In this document: one piece after another, positions 1 through 13,050 of the stretch
How positions within the stretch are numbered: position 1 is the stretch's first letter
Layout: each line of letters begins with the position of its first letter
DNA from: Phytoseiulus persimilis
Taxonomy: Eukaryota > Arthropoda > Arachnida > Mesostigmata > Phytoseiidae
NCBI GenBank assembly: GCA_037576195.1
Contig: CM075102.1
Coordinates: 10,912,001 to 10,976,000, forward strand
DNA length: 64,000 nucleotides
Direction: 5' to 3'
Made by a program: the position numbers and the translations under genes
The notes under the pieces: generated by a model
The model's input: only the letters and a program-made list of their open reading frames with translations
The model's database searches: none
What the model was told of the DNA's origin: nothing

Positions 1-855
1 ACCGGATCTCATGAGCCAGCTACGAAAAATTATGAGTTCCACGGGGTTGTCGAGGGCTATGTTACGCAGATGTCCGAGCCTCCGCGAGATCAGCGACGCG
101 AGCGAGAAGACTATTAGAGTTTCCCAGAACTCACTCTTAGTGCCGAATCGGATTTGAATTATTCTATTGATTGGTGAATCGATTCATAGAGACAAACGAA
201 CTTCTCATGGTGAGTTTGCAGCTCTGCTCAAAGCCTGGATGTTTCACGATTTCTCTGCCTCGCTCCGAAAAATTACGATCCTAAAACGTGTCCAGACATC
301 AATAGGAGCTGATCGCGGATGCATCTGATCGAGGGCGCGAGTGTGCCAACATGTGACGCACTGAAATCGGCGTGTGACGGTTAGCGCCACGCCGTTGCAC
401 CGAATCCTATTCACACATCAGGCAATCTTTCTCAGAGCGCCTATCGGAATGGATTCAGCTAACTTTTTTGGGTTTGGTCCAGCGCAACCTCGATTGCGTC
501 AACATTTCGCGGTTCCACTCTCGATCATATACACTATCAAATTCATAAACTCTCCTTTCTATCAACTTTTTGGATATCAACCCTCAATACCATAATCCGA
601 TTCGTGCTGAAAAATGTACTTTGTTGGATCAATCGCGTTCAGGACTCCTCATGGACCGTTGGAGGTTACATTCTTACATACATATGTGTAGGTATAACAT
701 TCTCCCTCTCACCAGATCCCAAGATCCTGAATCCGACCCCACGTCCGTCCTGAAGTTCGCACGACCCCGACTGGCGCAGCGGCTCGGAAGAGAACGTCGC
801 TTTACGCCACCGTCTCACTGCGGTTACATCGAGCACACTCTCCGCGTTCCGTTAC
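1..855. other. no gene recognised
   Basis: No reading frame here shows a recognisable motif and the longest open frames (73-106 codons) look random. Nothing repetitive stands out until the palindrome that begins at 856. Confidence 0.5.
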
Positions 856-903
856 AGCGCTACCGTCGTTACAACAACGCGTTGTTGTGACGACGGTAGC
901 GCT
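856..903. repeat. 48-bp near-perfect palindrome
   Basis: The sequence from AGCGCTACCGTCG to CGACGGTAGCGCT folds on itself around the centre CAACGCGTTG with only one mismatched pair in 24, so either strand can form a long hairpin. It has no poly(T) tail or other processing signal. It could be the end-to-end junction of a small inverted-repeat element or an extrusion-prone cruciform. It is too long and precise to be chance in 64 kb. Confidence 0.9.
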
Positions 904-1488
904 AAACAGGCCACCCGATTCGCTTTGCCATTTTCGGATGCAAACACAGTTTTTCCCAGCCAAACGATTCCTCATCGGAACGTAAGGAAAAGATCAGAGG
1001 TGGATAACATCGAGCTCTTGACTTGACAAAGCTCAACGAGAGCGACAGATGCGAAAGAGTTTCCAGTAGGTATGAGAGACGAAAATCCAGCCTTGGATAG
1101 AAGACGAACGCACTGCTTGAAGCCGGATAAGTTCTGGCGTTGTCATCTGGGCTTCGCGAAACCAAGGTGACGCAGGATGACGAAGGCAAGACCATGCCTG
1201 ATGTGGCCACGGAGCAAGAGGGATCCTCGCTTGGACTCGCGGCATGTCTGCCTGCTTTTGGGTAAGGGTCTCGACTCTCGACCAACAATCCATGCTTGGG
1301 AACCAAGACGAGCGCGCGACAGTGCCTGCAATCCGACAACAATCTCACTCGAAATGACTGCCCTTGAGGGCGGCCCGAAACATGAGTCCTTCTTGGTGAT
1401 CCAGGGCTGTCAACGGGGCCTATGGATTCTCTAAGGGTATGACCAAGGGTAAGGGTGTGGCTATATACCGTGGATACTCTATATATAT
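904..1488. other. no gene recognised
   Basis: Open frames of up to 148 codons on the minus strand overlap others on both strands and have no motif. I see nothing supportable. Confidence 0.4.
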
Positions 1489-1567
1489 GTCATGACTAGA
1501 GCTCGGGAGTTCAGGCATTATTCATCAATCATCATCCATCAATTCATGGATCTATGGACAAGACTTG
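1489..1567 (+). mobile_element. half copy of the ~110-bp inverted-repeat MITE
   Basis: The stretch starts with GTCATGACTAGAGCTCGGG and runs through GCATTATTCATCAATC, matching the ends of the fuller copies at 8070, 54184 and 61317. I find no right-hand inverted repeat downstream, so this is a truncated or single-ended copy. Confidence 0.6.
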
Positions 1568-4500
1568 AAAATTACGGAAATCACGTTTCATGTTGTCACA
1601 CAGCCCTCGCGAGGCAGACCGTGGTGACTCCGAAAGCAGTAATCGTGTAGAAGTATGTTCTCTCGCGACAGCAGATGATTGCGACCACTTTCGTTTTTTT
1701 AGCCCGGATTCACCAAACCCTCTTCCAATTATTGGGAGAGTCTGATGTTTACATGAAGGCAAACCCTCTGACTCGCCGCCCTAGGCGGCATTCGGGTCAC
1801 GAGTCTCTGATAATCTCTCCCGGGATTTCCCTCCTCTTGATCCAAACGTCGATGTGGGTCGCTGCCGTTTGCAGTTGTTCCTCGCCTGAGACGTCCAGTT
1901 AGCTCGTCCTATGATTTTTTTTTCGTTGTGAGGCGGGTTGAGAAATCCTTTCGGACGAACAGAACTCCAAGTCCCGGACAGTGAGGTGATTCCTCTAAAA
2001 CTCCACCCTCCGCTCCGGCTTCTCCGGGAACTACCAAAAGGCATTACTTCCGGAACATCCGAGCCGACTGCTTGAAGACTTCTCGAAAAAAAACTTTAAA
2101 ACTTGTCACCATATTCTGCTCTCGTTGTTCGCACCTGTCCAGGCCGACCTCCGTGTCAGGCGGGTCATTCTGTGCTGTTCCATCCTGCCATGTCGGCGGG
2201 AGCGCTTCAGAGCGGGATACAGGGGTTGGTCCATGGTCTTCTTCGTGAGATCTACAGTTAGGCGCCCGTGGGGGGTCTCAATCCCTCGACGGTGTCCATG
2301 TGGCCGCACCTTGCCCATGTCGTCCCATGAGTTGCTGATGGGGTAATAGTCTGGACTTCGGTCCCGCCGACAAATAATGTGTTCAACTCCAAACTCGAGC
2401 CAAGCTCTTTCTCAAAAATCGGGGGAGGGGGGGGGGGTGACGTCGGTGCCCCACGGATCCCCGACCGCTCCACCTCGAGCCTCTCCTGTATCCGACATCG
2501 GTTCGGCTCCAACTATCCTTCCAACTAACGAGCTTCTCGTTATTCAGAACAATTTGTCACGGAAACCCCTCGGTTCGCAATTTGAGAGAGAAAGTTTGAG
2601 GTGTTACCATCGGCCGCTGAGGCTATCGGAGATATCTGTCCCGACGCAAAATGATGCAGAGAATCGGATGACACCGCTCGCAGACCCCAGGCTCCTCCAT
2701 TTCAGACAAAAAACGTTTCCTCCATGAAGGGTGAGAGTCAAATCAGCAAAGAGGAGTATCGTTCCCACGTCTCCGGTCACTCAATCTAATTCAGCATCTT
2801 CGGTCCAAGGGATACGAATGCATCTGAAGATGTAGTGACTCGAGCCAACGCCTACTATCCGACTGTCACAGAGGAAAGTAATTCCAGCGTTCAGTTGTTT
2901 GGCACGGAGCTGGGGCGACTCCGAGTCGTCGGCGTTGACTTGCCGACATCGTGTTGCCACAGTCCGTGCGTATACACGAACAATTATACGTGTGCTAGCA
3001 GGGTGTGACGCGGAAAAGTTAACGGAGGTAGTGTGTATGAAAGGGTGGTCTGTTTTTTTTTCCAGACAAGAGCGTAGAGGTCACGACAGATGATGGTTTC
3101 GGAGAGCTTTGTCGGTGAGCAACAATCTATTCAGTGTTTGAAAGACGACGGGTGGTTAAGCTGCGATGCATGGCTCCTCAAACACTTGCTCTCGTCTTCT
3201 GTCGCCCCATCCTGATTGCAGAACATTCGTCACCTTTTCTCGTTGATTCGTGCGTTGAACTGAGCCGAGGATTGTGAACCTACAAGCTCCACTCGAGTCT
3301 GACGATTTCAGCGTCAAAAGGCTATCTGCGTTCTTCCAAGAGAATCATGTGTTGAAAAGTGGTGAAGTGTCGGCGGGACTCTTGCAAAGTCTTCGTTCGC
3401 TCATCCCGAAACGCAGGGCTCCGAGTTTCGCATGTTGACATGCCGTTAATGTTCTTTCACGGATAAAAGTGGGTCTGTATCGTCCGACAGCGGCAAAGAA
3501 GTGGAGTACGATTGACGCGAAGGAGGCATCGGGGAAACCAAACCGTGCTTTCGGAACTCCATCTTGAAAATTGGCGAAGTCATCTGGATCTTAATCCCTC
3601 AGTAGCAATCGCAACGTGGAAATCTGTGAGCTCTTCGAAACGAAGCTATTTTCGTTGCGACCCAATTCAGGGAAGTCGCTCTGTCTCTTTTTGATGAGCT
3701 GGATGCGCATTTTTACCGTCCGCGCGCCACTATTCGGGCGGTCTTTCACGGACTTCTTTTTGGCATGGTCAGAGGAGCATTTTTTCCCAGAAATCCCCCG
3801 TTACGCTCGGAGCGACCCCAGGCACTAACGCGCGACAGCTTGCCTCTCCTCATGATTCGACTGATTCGCAGTTCTCCTCTCTAGCGCATAAGCACTCTCT
3901 GCCGCTCGTGATGTCTTTCTCCGTTCCTCGACGGACGTTTCAGATCCCAGATCCGATCCGCGCATCAGAGCCAATACTGGTATCCCGCGAGTCCGTAACA
4001 CGTCTCAACTGCGTTGACGTGCTCTCACTCAGCCGGCTGATTCGCTCGAATTTCTTCGTTTCGCGCTCCACCGCGCGACTTGAATGTCGGTTTGTGATTT
4101 CGAAACTTTCACATCCCTCCCCCTTCCGGTTGAGGCGATGCGGAACAGATAATTTCCGCAGAAATCCATCGCGTCCAGGGTTTTTGCGCACTGTTATTCG
4201 ATATTGTGTGCGGTGATTTCCGAACGACCTCTACTCGGATCCTAGCAGAAAGCTCGTCCCCGCTTCTTTCACACCCATTTCCTGCCAAGGTTCGCGTCTT
4301 GTCTCCTGTGAGTTTCCGCTGGAATATGACTGAGACCGCAACCTCCGTGATGTCATCTATGCACTCGTCTCAGTCATGATTTTTGAAAGATCCTCGTCAG
4401 TATCCACGAGTCTCCCCGAAAGTCTGATCAGGTGGGCTCAACACTGAACTAATCCTCAACCTTCTCAGAATCATGATAAGATTGATTTATTCTCTAAGAG

Positions 4501-5183
4501 TCCCGAAGCTCTCCACGAGGATGATGAGAGCGGCTTTCCGTCGTTTTCCACTGACCTTCAAACGGACCCAACCTGAACTTTCCACAAACATGATCCAGGA
4601 GACCTACTTCCAGAGCATCGGAGTACCGCGAAACGAGCTCCCAATCGACATCAAAGGAGAAATCTGAACGCCCGTTCATGTTCAGGCAGCTCGATCGTTG
4701 AAAAGTGGCCTATGTCCTTCCGCTCCGCGATACGCCGCATGGCTCATGCCGATCCGATGGTTCGTTCGGGATTCCTAGGAGCTAAGATGGACATTCCCTT
4801 ATTCTTATCGTTCCCGAAGAGAACCTTTGTGGTACAGGGGGGTACACTATATTTCTCTCCGTCTGGCGTGAACTTGGAGATCACGGTGTTTTACGACGCG
4901 AGAAAAAGCCGAACATAACTGGCTGTCAGAAGAGCATTGATTCCAGATTGTATGGCTCAGACTCGCTCCTTCAGGTATGATAATTGGTGATCCCCCCAGC
5001 CTACCGCGAGCCTCACGAGTAGAGCAGCGCTTCGCCCCAGAATGATTGCCGGTTCTGTCACGACACGGTTTCGTCCTCAGAGATAATGCCCCCATAGTCA
5101 GCCGGCAGCCAGGCCTGGTTTGATGATTCAGCAAGTCAATATTCTTCCAACTTAATTCGAAAAAGATATGGTGTGAGCACCAT
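1568..5183. other. no supported gene; G-tract and splice-like motifs
   Basis: A purine tract of G5-A-G11 lies at 2421-2437. A good 3' splice-site-like string (T-run then CCAG) ends at 3066. It is followed by 49 bases with one open, codon-like frame and then a GTGAGC donor-like string at 3116. This could be a mini-exon but nothing adjoining supports a gene. The frame around 3650-3780 on the plus strand is also weakly coding-like. No family is recognised. Confidence 0.3.
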
Positions 5184-5612
5184 TCAAAACCACGCAATTG
5201 CCAGCTTCATACCCTCGATATAACTATTCGCATCGATCCGCATGTCTCGTCCGAAATCAGAATTCAGCTCGGAGTCGAATTCACGAAGAGTCTCATACCG
5301 GGTAGATGCGCAGGTCTCGTTCAGCCGCTTGACGAGTATTTCTTCAAGAAATATGAGTCTCTTGTTCGCTCTATAACCGCCATGAGAATCGGCTCGGATT
5401 TCGATGTTTCGCAACGAGACCTGTTTACCGCTCTGCAGCCGTGTGCCGAACATCAGTTCAGTGCTCAAAGCTTCGTGAACCTGGTCCGCTGCGCATCCCA
5501 GAAGACTACATAAATGGAAGCCCATCCTGGGCCCCGGAGCTTCGCTCACCAGTTTTGCTTCGACTCCGTCGATTCGAATGCCCAGGGCAGCCTGTGAGGA
5601 ATCGACCTTCAT
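5184..5612 (-). pseudogene. unrecognised coding-like frame, 142 codons
   Basis: The minus-strand frame has a protein-like composition: mixed charged and hydrophobic helices and a run such as ANKRLIFLEEILVKRLNET near residue 82. It starts at an ATG and ends at TAA-like context after SYIEGMKLAIAWF. I do not recognise a domain. A second coding-like frame lies immediately upstream on the same strand (5668-5949), so the two may be exons of one gene or pieces of one decayed copy. With no promoter, start or neighbours to anchor it, I call it a probable gene remnant. It could be chance. Confidence 0.3.
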
Positions 5613-5667
5613 GAAGTGCGCAGATCGCGGAGAGGTGTTCTGTGCAAGTCATGCAATTTTCATGGAA

Positions 5668-5949
5668 CTACACAATGATTCTCGGTGTGAAGTATATCAG
5701 CTCGAAAATGAAGCCTGAATCTCCTTTCTCCGGTACGATTTTAAACGTGACCTGCGGAGCGTGTTTGATTGTCAGGTTTTTGATTTTGGGGTGCTTCTCT
5801 CTCGGAGTCTCAAGAGCGCTCCTGAGCCTCGTCATCGAACCGCGCGGAGTTGTTACCAGTTTCACTCCGATGCAAGAAGAGATGTTCGTTGGAATGATAC
5901 GAAAATCACAGCCTCCTCGGAACGTAAATGGTGTGAACTCCGATGATGC
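5668..5949 (-). pseudogene. unrecognised coding-like frame, 94 codons
   Basis: The frame is open from just after a TGA at 5950-5952 down to a stop at 5668. It contains GVKLVTTPRG and a Lys-rich stretch (KHPKIKNLTIKHAPQVTFKI) followed by GDSGFIFELIYF, which reads like beta-strand-rich globular protein. It has no convincing ATG at its start, as expected for an internal exon or a truncated copy. It lies 56 bases upstream, in transcription order, of the 5184-5612 frame. The family is unknown. Confidence 0.3.
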
Positions 5950-8069
5950 TCACATATCAACCGCTTCGAATCCGTTTCATCTACATTCATCTAAAGAGCC
6001 ATAGAACTCGGCCCGGAAAGCCCGGAGTCTCACTCTGGAGCGCGTTCTGCAACATGCCACAAGTCTCGAGAGGATCTGATCACACATTGTTCCTCATTTT
6101 GGATGGATACCTATATATGGAACCTGGAAAAGTGATTCTCGCACACGAGCCGAATTTCATCCAAATAATCAGCGTTCATTGTGCGGTTATCGTCCAGTAT
6201 AATAATGTGCGATATATCTTATTATATGTGACGTGTGAATGTCATTCGACTGACAGCCGCTTCCTCCGTGACTTCATCGTTCTGAATCTGCCTACCTCTC
6301 TGAGCCAGTGATATTGTATTGACTTGGATTTGATTCGATCTTATATCACTCTTCGATTACCCATCGCCTTTGGATATCCTTGGTCCTTGTCAGGCCCTTC
6401 GGTGTCATGTCGAAAGTGGAGTCGTAGTCGAATGGCGAATTGCTGCTGGGAGTATTTTCCTTCCTCGCATGCCAGAACAACGTGTTGGTCAGTTTCGCGG
6501 GCCCCGCCGCGAGCGCATTCCGCCTCGATGGATGGCTCCCGGGTAGGAGTCGCAGAACTGGGTCTGATACCCGGTTCCAGACGCGGGTATCACCCCGTGG
6601 ATCCGGATATCTCGAGCTGGACCTCCGATGCCCGACCACCGATTTGAAGAGTTGTCTCTGGCTGGATTCCTGTTTCTCGTAGGGTCTCTTGCTCACTATC
6701 CCCAAAGCGCATTCCATCTGCGTCGTTGATGTCGGCGGCGATCCCCGTCAACTTTTGGTGCTACTTTGCGCTGGGAGTTTTGTCTCAGGTTTCGGTGGTA
6801 ACCAGATCTATGTCCTTTAATCGATCTCCTGCCATCGATTGACCGTCACCAGCCTCCGTGGCAGTGAACAGCATGCGGATTCTGCAAAGATGAAGTGCAG
6901 AGATCGGGTTTTGTTAGGATTCCACTTGAACTCTATGTACATAGGCGAGAGTATCTGCTTTTTCTTCGCATGAGACGCGTGAAGCTGCTGGTAAGGGAGC
7001 AAAGATGGTTCGGAAGTGAAATCCCAATTTTCATTCAGGAGGTGACCGGGTTCAAGAACGCGCTCCTGTTGTGCAATCAACAAGGGTGTCGACACCAGAC
7101 TGCGATAGTATCGAGTATCACGTCCGCCAGGTTGCTCTCCATGGCCAACAAAATACTACATACTGCTCCGATAGCAGTGAGAATCAGTTTCGCCTGAGAC
7201 TCCCTCAGGTTTCTCTCCGAGAGCAGCTAGGGTTTCTGTGTTCAGGCTTCAAGTTTTTTCGAGCCTCGGATAAGAGAGCCCTCTATACGACGATGGAACG
7301 TATGGTCGCTGTTCTGGTTATTACGTCTCTTGCAGAGCAACCTTCGGATCCTCCCTCCAGTTTCCTCCAGCTTCCTCAGACGTAATTGTAATGGATGAAT
7401 GTTGAGAGTTTTTTTTCGTTGAAAAGTACATCGTCGTCGGCCATGATCTCTCGCAGCAGTTTCATTCTCGCCCCCCCCCCCCTCCCCCCCGCCTGTCGCT
7501 TGAGTTGTATGACTCCACATTCCGCAGCATGTAGCTTGATGAGAATCCGCAGTGGTGCGGTTTTCATATTTTGCTCTCCCTTCCCATCTTACCGCGAAGC
7601 TGGCACTGCGACAGATTGTTCCCGTGTCCTTGATCGTTTACCTCCATCGAGCAATATCTTGAATGAACAACAAGTGTACGATTGAATTCTTTAGGGTAAT
7701 TCTCAGTCGACGAAAATGAGGGAACGGTTCCAGAGCCGGCTCTGTCGTTCGCTGGATGAAGAGAAGAGACTGAAAGAAACGGAACAAAACCGATCGGAAA
7801 ATTAATTGTCAATCCCCTGAGATACTCGGTAATCAGCAGCATATGCTCTGGTTCTCATCGTGACTAAATTCCTCCGCGGCAACCATCCGGTCAGAGACTG
7901 AAGAGAGTCTTCTGATGATCATGTCCAAATGGCTTCGGGGCTTTTGCCAGCTCTTCGGCACTGAAATATCTCTGACCTGGCAGCTGTGGCTAAAATCAGT
8001 CGCAATGGTTGTGCATGGGGCTCATCCTAGCCTTCACTACGAGCGTGTCGTGTTGGGAGTCGACTCTTC
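5950..8069. other. no supported gene; C-tract
   Basis: A C12-T-C7 tract lies at 7471-7490. Minus-strand frames around 7240-7570 include a protein-like run (MKLLREIMADDDVLFNEKK) broken by that tract, which suggests a decayed coding sequence I cannot name. Confidence 0.3.
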
Positions 8070-8180
8070 GGTCATAACTAGAGCCTCGATGTTTGGGTGT
8101 TTTTTTTTTCAAATACACCCTCAATGCAACTGATCAATCTCAGGGTCTCGATACCGAAACTTCTCGGCTCTAGTCATACC
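8070..8180. mobile_element. ~111-bp inverted-repeat MITE copy
   Basis: The left end reads GGTCATAACTAGAGCCTCGA and the right end, reverse-complemented, reads GGTATGACTAGAGCCGAGAA, giving terminal inverted repeats of about 16-20 bp. A T-run of 10 sits inside the left half. Length and ends match copies at 54184-54293 and 61317-61429. There is no coding capacity, so it must move using a transposase from elsewhere. No target-site duplication is obvious. Confidence 0.7.
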
Positions 8181-11100
8181 CTAACTGAAGCATGGTTTCA
8201 GCAAGCGAGCACACTGAAAGCTCGTTCGGCGGCGAAGTTGTCTCTGGTAAGACGGCGACGATCTTAAACAGCGGGAATTCTTCGAGCACCAGTGCCCAGC
8301 ACCCATTCGAAAAATGGGTTCTTTATGTGCGGGATTACAGCGTCACTCTTTCCGATGCAATGCGACTGCAAGAACTCAGCTCTCAGCGCGTTTTGTTGCG
8401 GGTCTGTGGAACGGCGGGCGAAGTCTTCGATCAACTCATCGGTATATGGAAAGTGGACAACGACTCGGGAATACTCTCGGATACAGTTCGCAGAGAAGTT
8501 TTGCCTTTCAGTCCGCCCCCGCATAACCCCGGCAATGGAACTTCGATTTCGAGAGAAGCGCACGAAACGGAGGCTTCCACTTGAGTCGTCCTGGAATCCG
8601 AGTCCGCGGCCTCTCCCGGGGCTTTTTCCAACTCCGCTCAACTAATCCAATGCATATTCCTTCACAGCGTCTCAGCGGCAAGCGCGTAGAGATTCCCGCA
8701 AATTCCGGCCCAATGATACCCACTCTCTTCCTTTTGGCGCCAATTAACGGCCGCAACGGTCTCGATTCACCCTCTGCTTTCGATGGTCGAACCTACGAAA
8801 TTGACTCGATCGCACAGGTCTCCGCTGACTTCATGCATGATAGTTTACATCAGTGACTCAGATTCTCGTCCGGAATCCGCGTTGAAGACAAGGAGAACCA
8901 TCTAAGAAGAATCCGAAAGCCCCAGCGGCTCAAAGAGTAGGTGAGGGATCGCAAACCAACTCAAAACCTCGACTTGGATAGTATGAGTCACGAGGCTTGG
9001 GGGGAGCGGGCATAGTACCGGCAGCCTCGTACTGCGTACGTTACTGCACTGAACCCATAGAAACATTCTGCCACTCGGAGTATGCAATCGCGAACGGAGC
9101 CGCTTCAATTCTTCCCGAAGGTGTTCCTTCGGGATGACTGCGAGAGTCGCTCGAGGACGGCAATTTCTTCGCAGGGAGCCCCCCCCCCCCCCTCTTCTCC
9201 GGGCCAGATTCTTGGATGCGAATCGATGGCGACTGCTCCGCAAGTGATGACTGCTCCAGTCCTCGGTTTTCCAACGCCGGCCCCTTCCGAGGATTTCAAA
9301 CGAGCTCTCCTGTTCTCTGGAGAGGTGAGCGGTCGGTTTGCTCTTATACGGCCGAACAGTCCGTTACCGTATACAATCGTCGTCCTTGTCACACGATTCC
9401 TACCTCTCTCCTGCCCAAACATCTCGTAGTGATCCCTTACCGACGATTGTGTCGATAGTTTCCGTGGTTTTGCGAGGGCCGCCCGACTTCCGCAGGTCTT
9501 CGCGTCCATTGTGCGAATCCGCTTCCCTGCTCCGATCGTTGACGGGCGATTCCCAACTGCGAGGAGCCCAGAAACTTCACGGCTTCGAAAGTGCCCCAAC
9601 TTGCTCGAATACGCTAAGCCGAGACTGACTCGGCGGTAATGAAGTGAGGTTTCCGTGCGTCGACCGGTACCGTTGTACAACGAATGTTGATCCCCATCCA
9701 TCCATCTTTTTCGACTGATAACGTGTTTCTGCCGAGCCGGATTCGCCAATATCACCAGATCTCAAACAGAACATAGAATTTACGTGTCGTCAAGGCCGGG
9801 GAAAGGAACACCGGAAACCCCACAAGGAAGAAGTTGGATCACCGATGAGATGACCTACGTATGATGAATGATTCCGAATCATTGAGTTACGTCATTTCCA
9901 TTCCCGCGTCGAAAAAAGCAACCTAATTTCAGATGACATCGTTACACTTCGTGATCACAGGATTTTCAGGACATCGGGAAACTCCACAATTCACGCTCAG
10001 TAGATTGCTTCCTGTAGCAACTACAGCGCCTCTGTGAAGTTTGAACAACGCGCCTACAACAATCCATCCGAATGGTATGGTTGCCAATTTCAAAGATCCG
10101 ACTTCTCACTGCCGTCATCTCCGCGCTCAGTTGTTGGTGAGAGATGCGACAATGAATTCATGCAATGGTTGGAAACTTTCATTCAGCACTGTATTCATAA
10201 CGAAAGTACTTAAAATATGCACGTATATTCACCTCTCCTGCATGATAGGTCTTCCTCTGATCGATGAGGGAGGTACTCCGTTACCGCTGATCCACCCTGT
10301 GATGAGGCATCACTTAGAATGGAGTGCCGAAAACAATGGACGCCCAAGGCGGATTCAACCTGCGGAACCGTACCGGTTAGGGTCCGGCAGCCCGGAAGAG
10401 GCAGCACGGAGATGATGAGCCAAAAACGGATGAGCTCGAAGATAATGTGCCCGGAATGAATGACCCTGGAGCGGATGAGCTCGGAAACCTCCTCTATCCA
10501 TAGCCGAGTCGCACATTCTGAGGGTTTCGATACTTATTCCATTGATAACCGAGCTTGTGTTAGGTCAAAATGCCTATCGGGACTTATCTGGTGTGTGCAA
10601 CGGTGACGAGCGCACAGCGAACGAGGTCATGGGCGTGAAAAGGGAGTCGAAACACCAGATGGTCATCGTAGGTCGGGAACTTTCTTACCTTTTCTCTTTT
10701 TCTCGGTTGTCAGTGAAAAACCGTCGGTTTCATTGGGGAGGTGAGGTGGAATGCATCGAGGACGAGATTTTCTCAAGAAATCGGCCATCTTTTTGGGATG
10801 ATAAAATCTGTCGCCGATTTCAAGCACTGGACTGATTCTCGTCATTTCTAGTAGCAAGTGAATGGGATACTTTCCCGTATCCGATGGAACCACTACTTGA
10901 TCAGTCAACTTCAGACGTTCAGACTATTGCGAATACACCGACAGACGATTGACTTTCATTTACATTTAGACAGGGTAGCCAATTCGGGTCACGCGGGAAT
11001 TTTCGGACTCTTCCTTTTTTCGGCCTGTCATATCCCGGTGATATCTCGATAGGTTGCTCTTCTTTTCCGACCAGGATAAGCCTCAATAACATCAGGAACG

Positions 11101-12644
11101 TTTTTCATCATGGGAACTCCTTTGGGATCCGGCTTCCCCGAAGGGTTACGGGAGCAATGCACGGAGAATGAGATTTTGACACCGATTCTCAGGACGATAA
11201 GTTCTCACGCCCTTCTCCAAGCTCGGAGTCAATTTTCGCGGGGCACTCGTGCATGAGATTTGTATCCCTTGTCGCATCAAATCAGACCCGAACAAACTCG
11301 ATGGGTTGACAAATGTCGTCACCACGGCCAATCAATGGAGACTGTCCAGAGCAGTGATCCTTGAAGGGGGTGACAGTGCACCTCGGCGGTTGCTGTGCAG
11401 AAGTAGAATGTTCAGAGAACGAAACGCATAGAACACTTTCTCGAAATCTGGAGAAACAGGTCATCGGACATTTTTTCACCTGAAAACCAAGGAGGCGTCA
11501 CGATCACACAATAAGTTTCTTCACAGAGAATAGAGAGCGCTGCGGGGAATCGTCATCAGTCCCGGGACCTTTCCGCTCCGAGCTGAGAAGGTCTCCAGTT
11601 ACAGTCTTCCACGCAACTCGATTCCTCGCGATCCCTGAACGTGAAGGTCTCGACCTCCGATTTGTCCGTTTAGATGCCTCCAGATATATCGTCTTTATCA
11701 CAGCCTTCTTCTTTTCACAGCCACAAGGCTTTGTGTTCTTCTTTGGCTCAATGGGGAGCTCCAAATAAGTATCGATATTCAAGTACTCTCGCAAGGCGAG
11801 AGATAACCCGTTCCGCCTCGTCGTACCTGGTGGAGGCTGACTTCAGCGCCGTGCGCTATACCTCGTTAAGGGAAATCGATCAGAAATCTGCACGCGAGGT
11901 GTTTCTAGGCTCGAGGTGTCGTGCATTCCGCCAGAAGTCCAAGATCTGTGCTGTCAAGCACAAGACGGAAGCTCTCACTTATGCTATTTTCGTTGACTCG
12001 GGTGTTTTTCGTCGTTTGGAACATCCAATGTGTGATGCGGGATGTGCATGATTCGTCTTTCGTGCGCTTGGGTGTGCAAGGCGGAAAGAAGGTTGAGAAT
12101 CAATGTCCAAAGGAAGAAGGGTCACGGTCCCTCTGAGCCGCTTTGTGGCAAGCAACTCTCGACCGATCCGCGCGATCAAGTGACCCGAATACTCGTCATC
12201 CTCCCATTATCCAATCAATCAGGGAAAACCAATTGAAATTAGGACCATCCCTTGACATGACCCAGAAGAGATTAGCACGAAAACTGTCGACCGATGCTGT
12301 CCCCCCCGGACGGAATAGATGAGTCCAGCAGCCTCTCAAGAGACGACAGAAACACCCTCTTGAAGAAGGGTTGGCAACATGGTGCGGCCCGCGAGCCACA
12401 TTTCGGCCCGCAGGCACAGTGGTCCACGCGGGGTCGCCCTTTGCCCACCCCCACTCTGGAACATGCGTGGAGTTGGGATCTGATCGGGGACGAACGAACA
12501 AACAAGCTGATTCTCGATTTTTGAATATGTACGCTTTTCTCTTTCTACACTTGGTCAGCATCACTCCTGAAACTATAAACTCATTGGTGGACTTGTACAT
12601 GTTGTTTTGGCAAGATAGACTTTGCAATAACCATCTTAGAATCT
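8181..12644. other. no supported gene
   Basis: Plus-strand open frames at 8192-8584 (130 codons) and 8581-8856 (91 codons) are mildly protein-like but carry no motif, and the minus strand is also open there. A C14 run sits at 9179-9192. A minus-strand frame of 216 codons (9105-9755) crosses that run and looks accidental. Short CGGATGAGCTCG repeats occur near 10425-10485. No gene is claimed. Confidence 0.35.
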
Positions 12645-13050
12645 AAAAAGTATGGTGGGGTCGATTCTGGAATAACCTCCATAAAGCCCAGGAAGAATGG
12701 TTGGACTGACTCCCGGATCAGCTTCATAAATTCGAGAAGTATAGACAGATCGATTCCAGAATGAACTCCACGGACCTCGGGAAGTATGATCAGATCAACC
12801 CCGGAATCACTGTTTTGGACCCAGAAAAGTATAGTGAGATTGATCCCGTAATAAGCCCCTTAGACTCTGAGAAGTATGGTCGGATCGATCCTGTGATTAC
12901 CTCCATAGACATCGGAAGAAGTGTTCAGATCGACGCCGTAATCACCGCTTTAGGCTCTCGAAAGAACTGTCGAATCCGAAAATAACCTCCATAGAATTCA
13001 AAAGGTATGCTCAGATTGGTCCCGGAATCGCCCGCATCTATTCCAGAAGG
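12645..13050 (+). repeat. 45-bp minisatellite, about nine units
   Basis: Units start near AGAAGTATGGTCAGATCGAT and repeat every 45 bp. I count nine, the eighth shortened by about 5 bp. Because 45 is divisible by three, one plus-strand frame (12761-12985) reads as a 15-residue repeat of the form EKYxxIDPVIxxLDS over about five units. Units differ from each other by many substitutions, so the array is old. Stops in the first units mean the array is not one open frame now. Confidence 0.85.

Noticed and set aside
856..907. Helitron 3' end (hairpin followed by CTAA)
   Set aside because: The CTAA overlaps the hairpin stem rather than following it by about 10 bases, and no Rep/helicase or 5' TC end was found.
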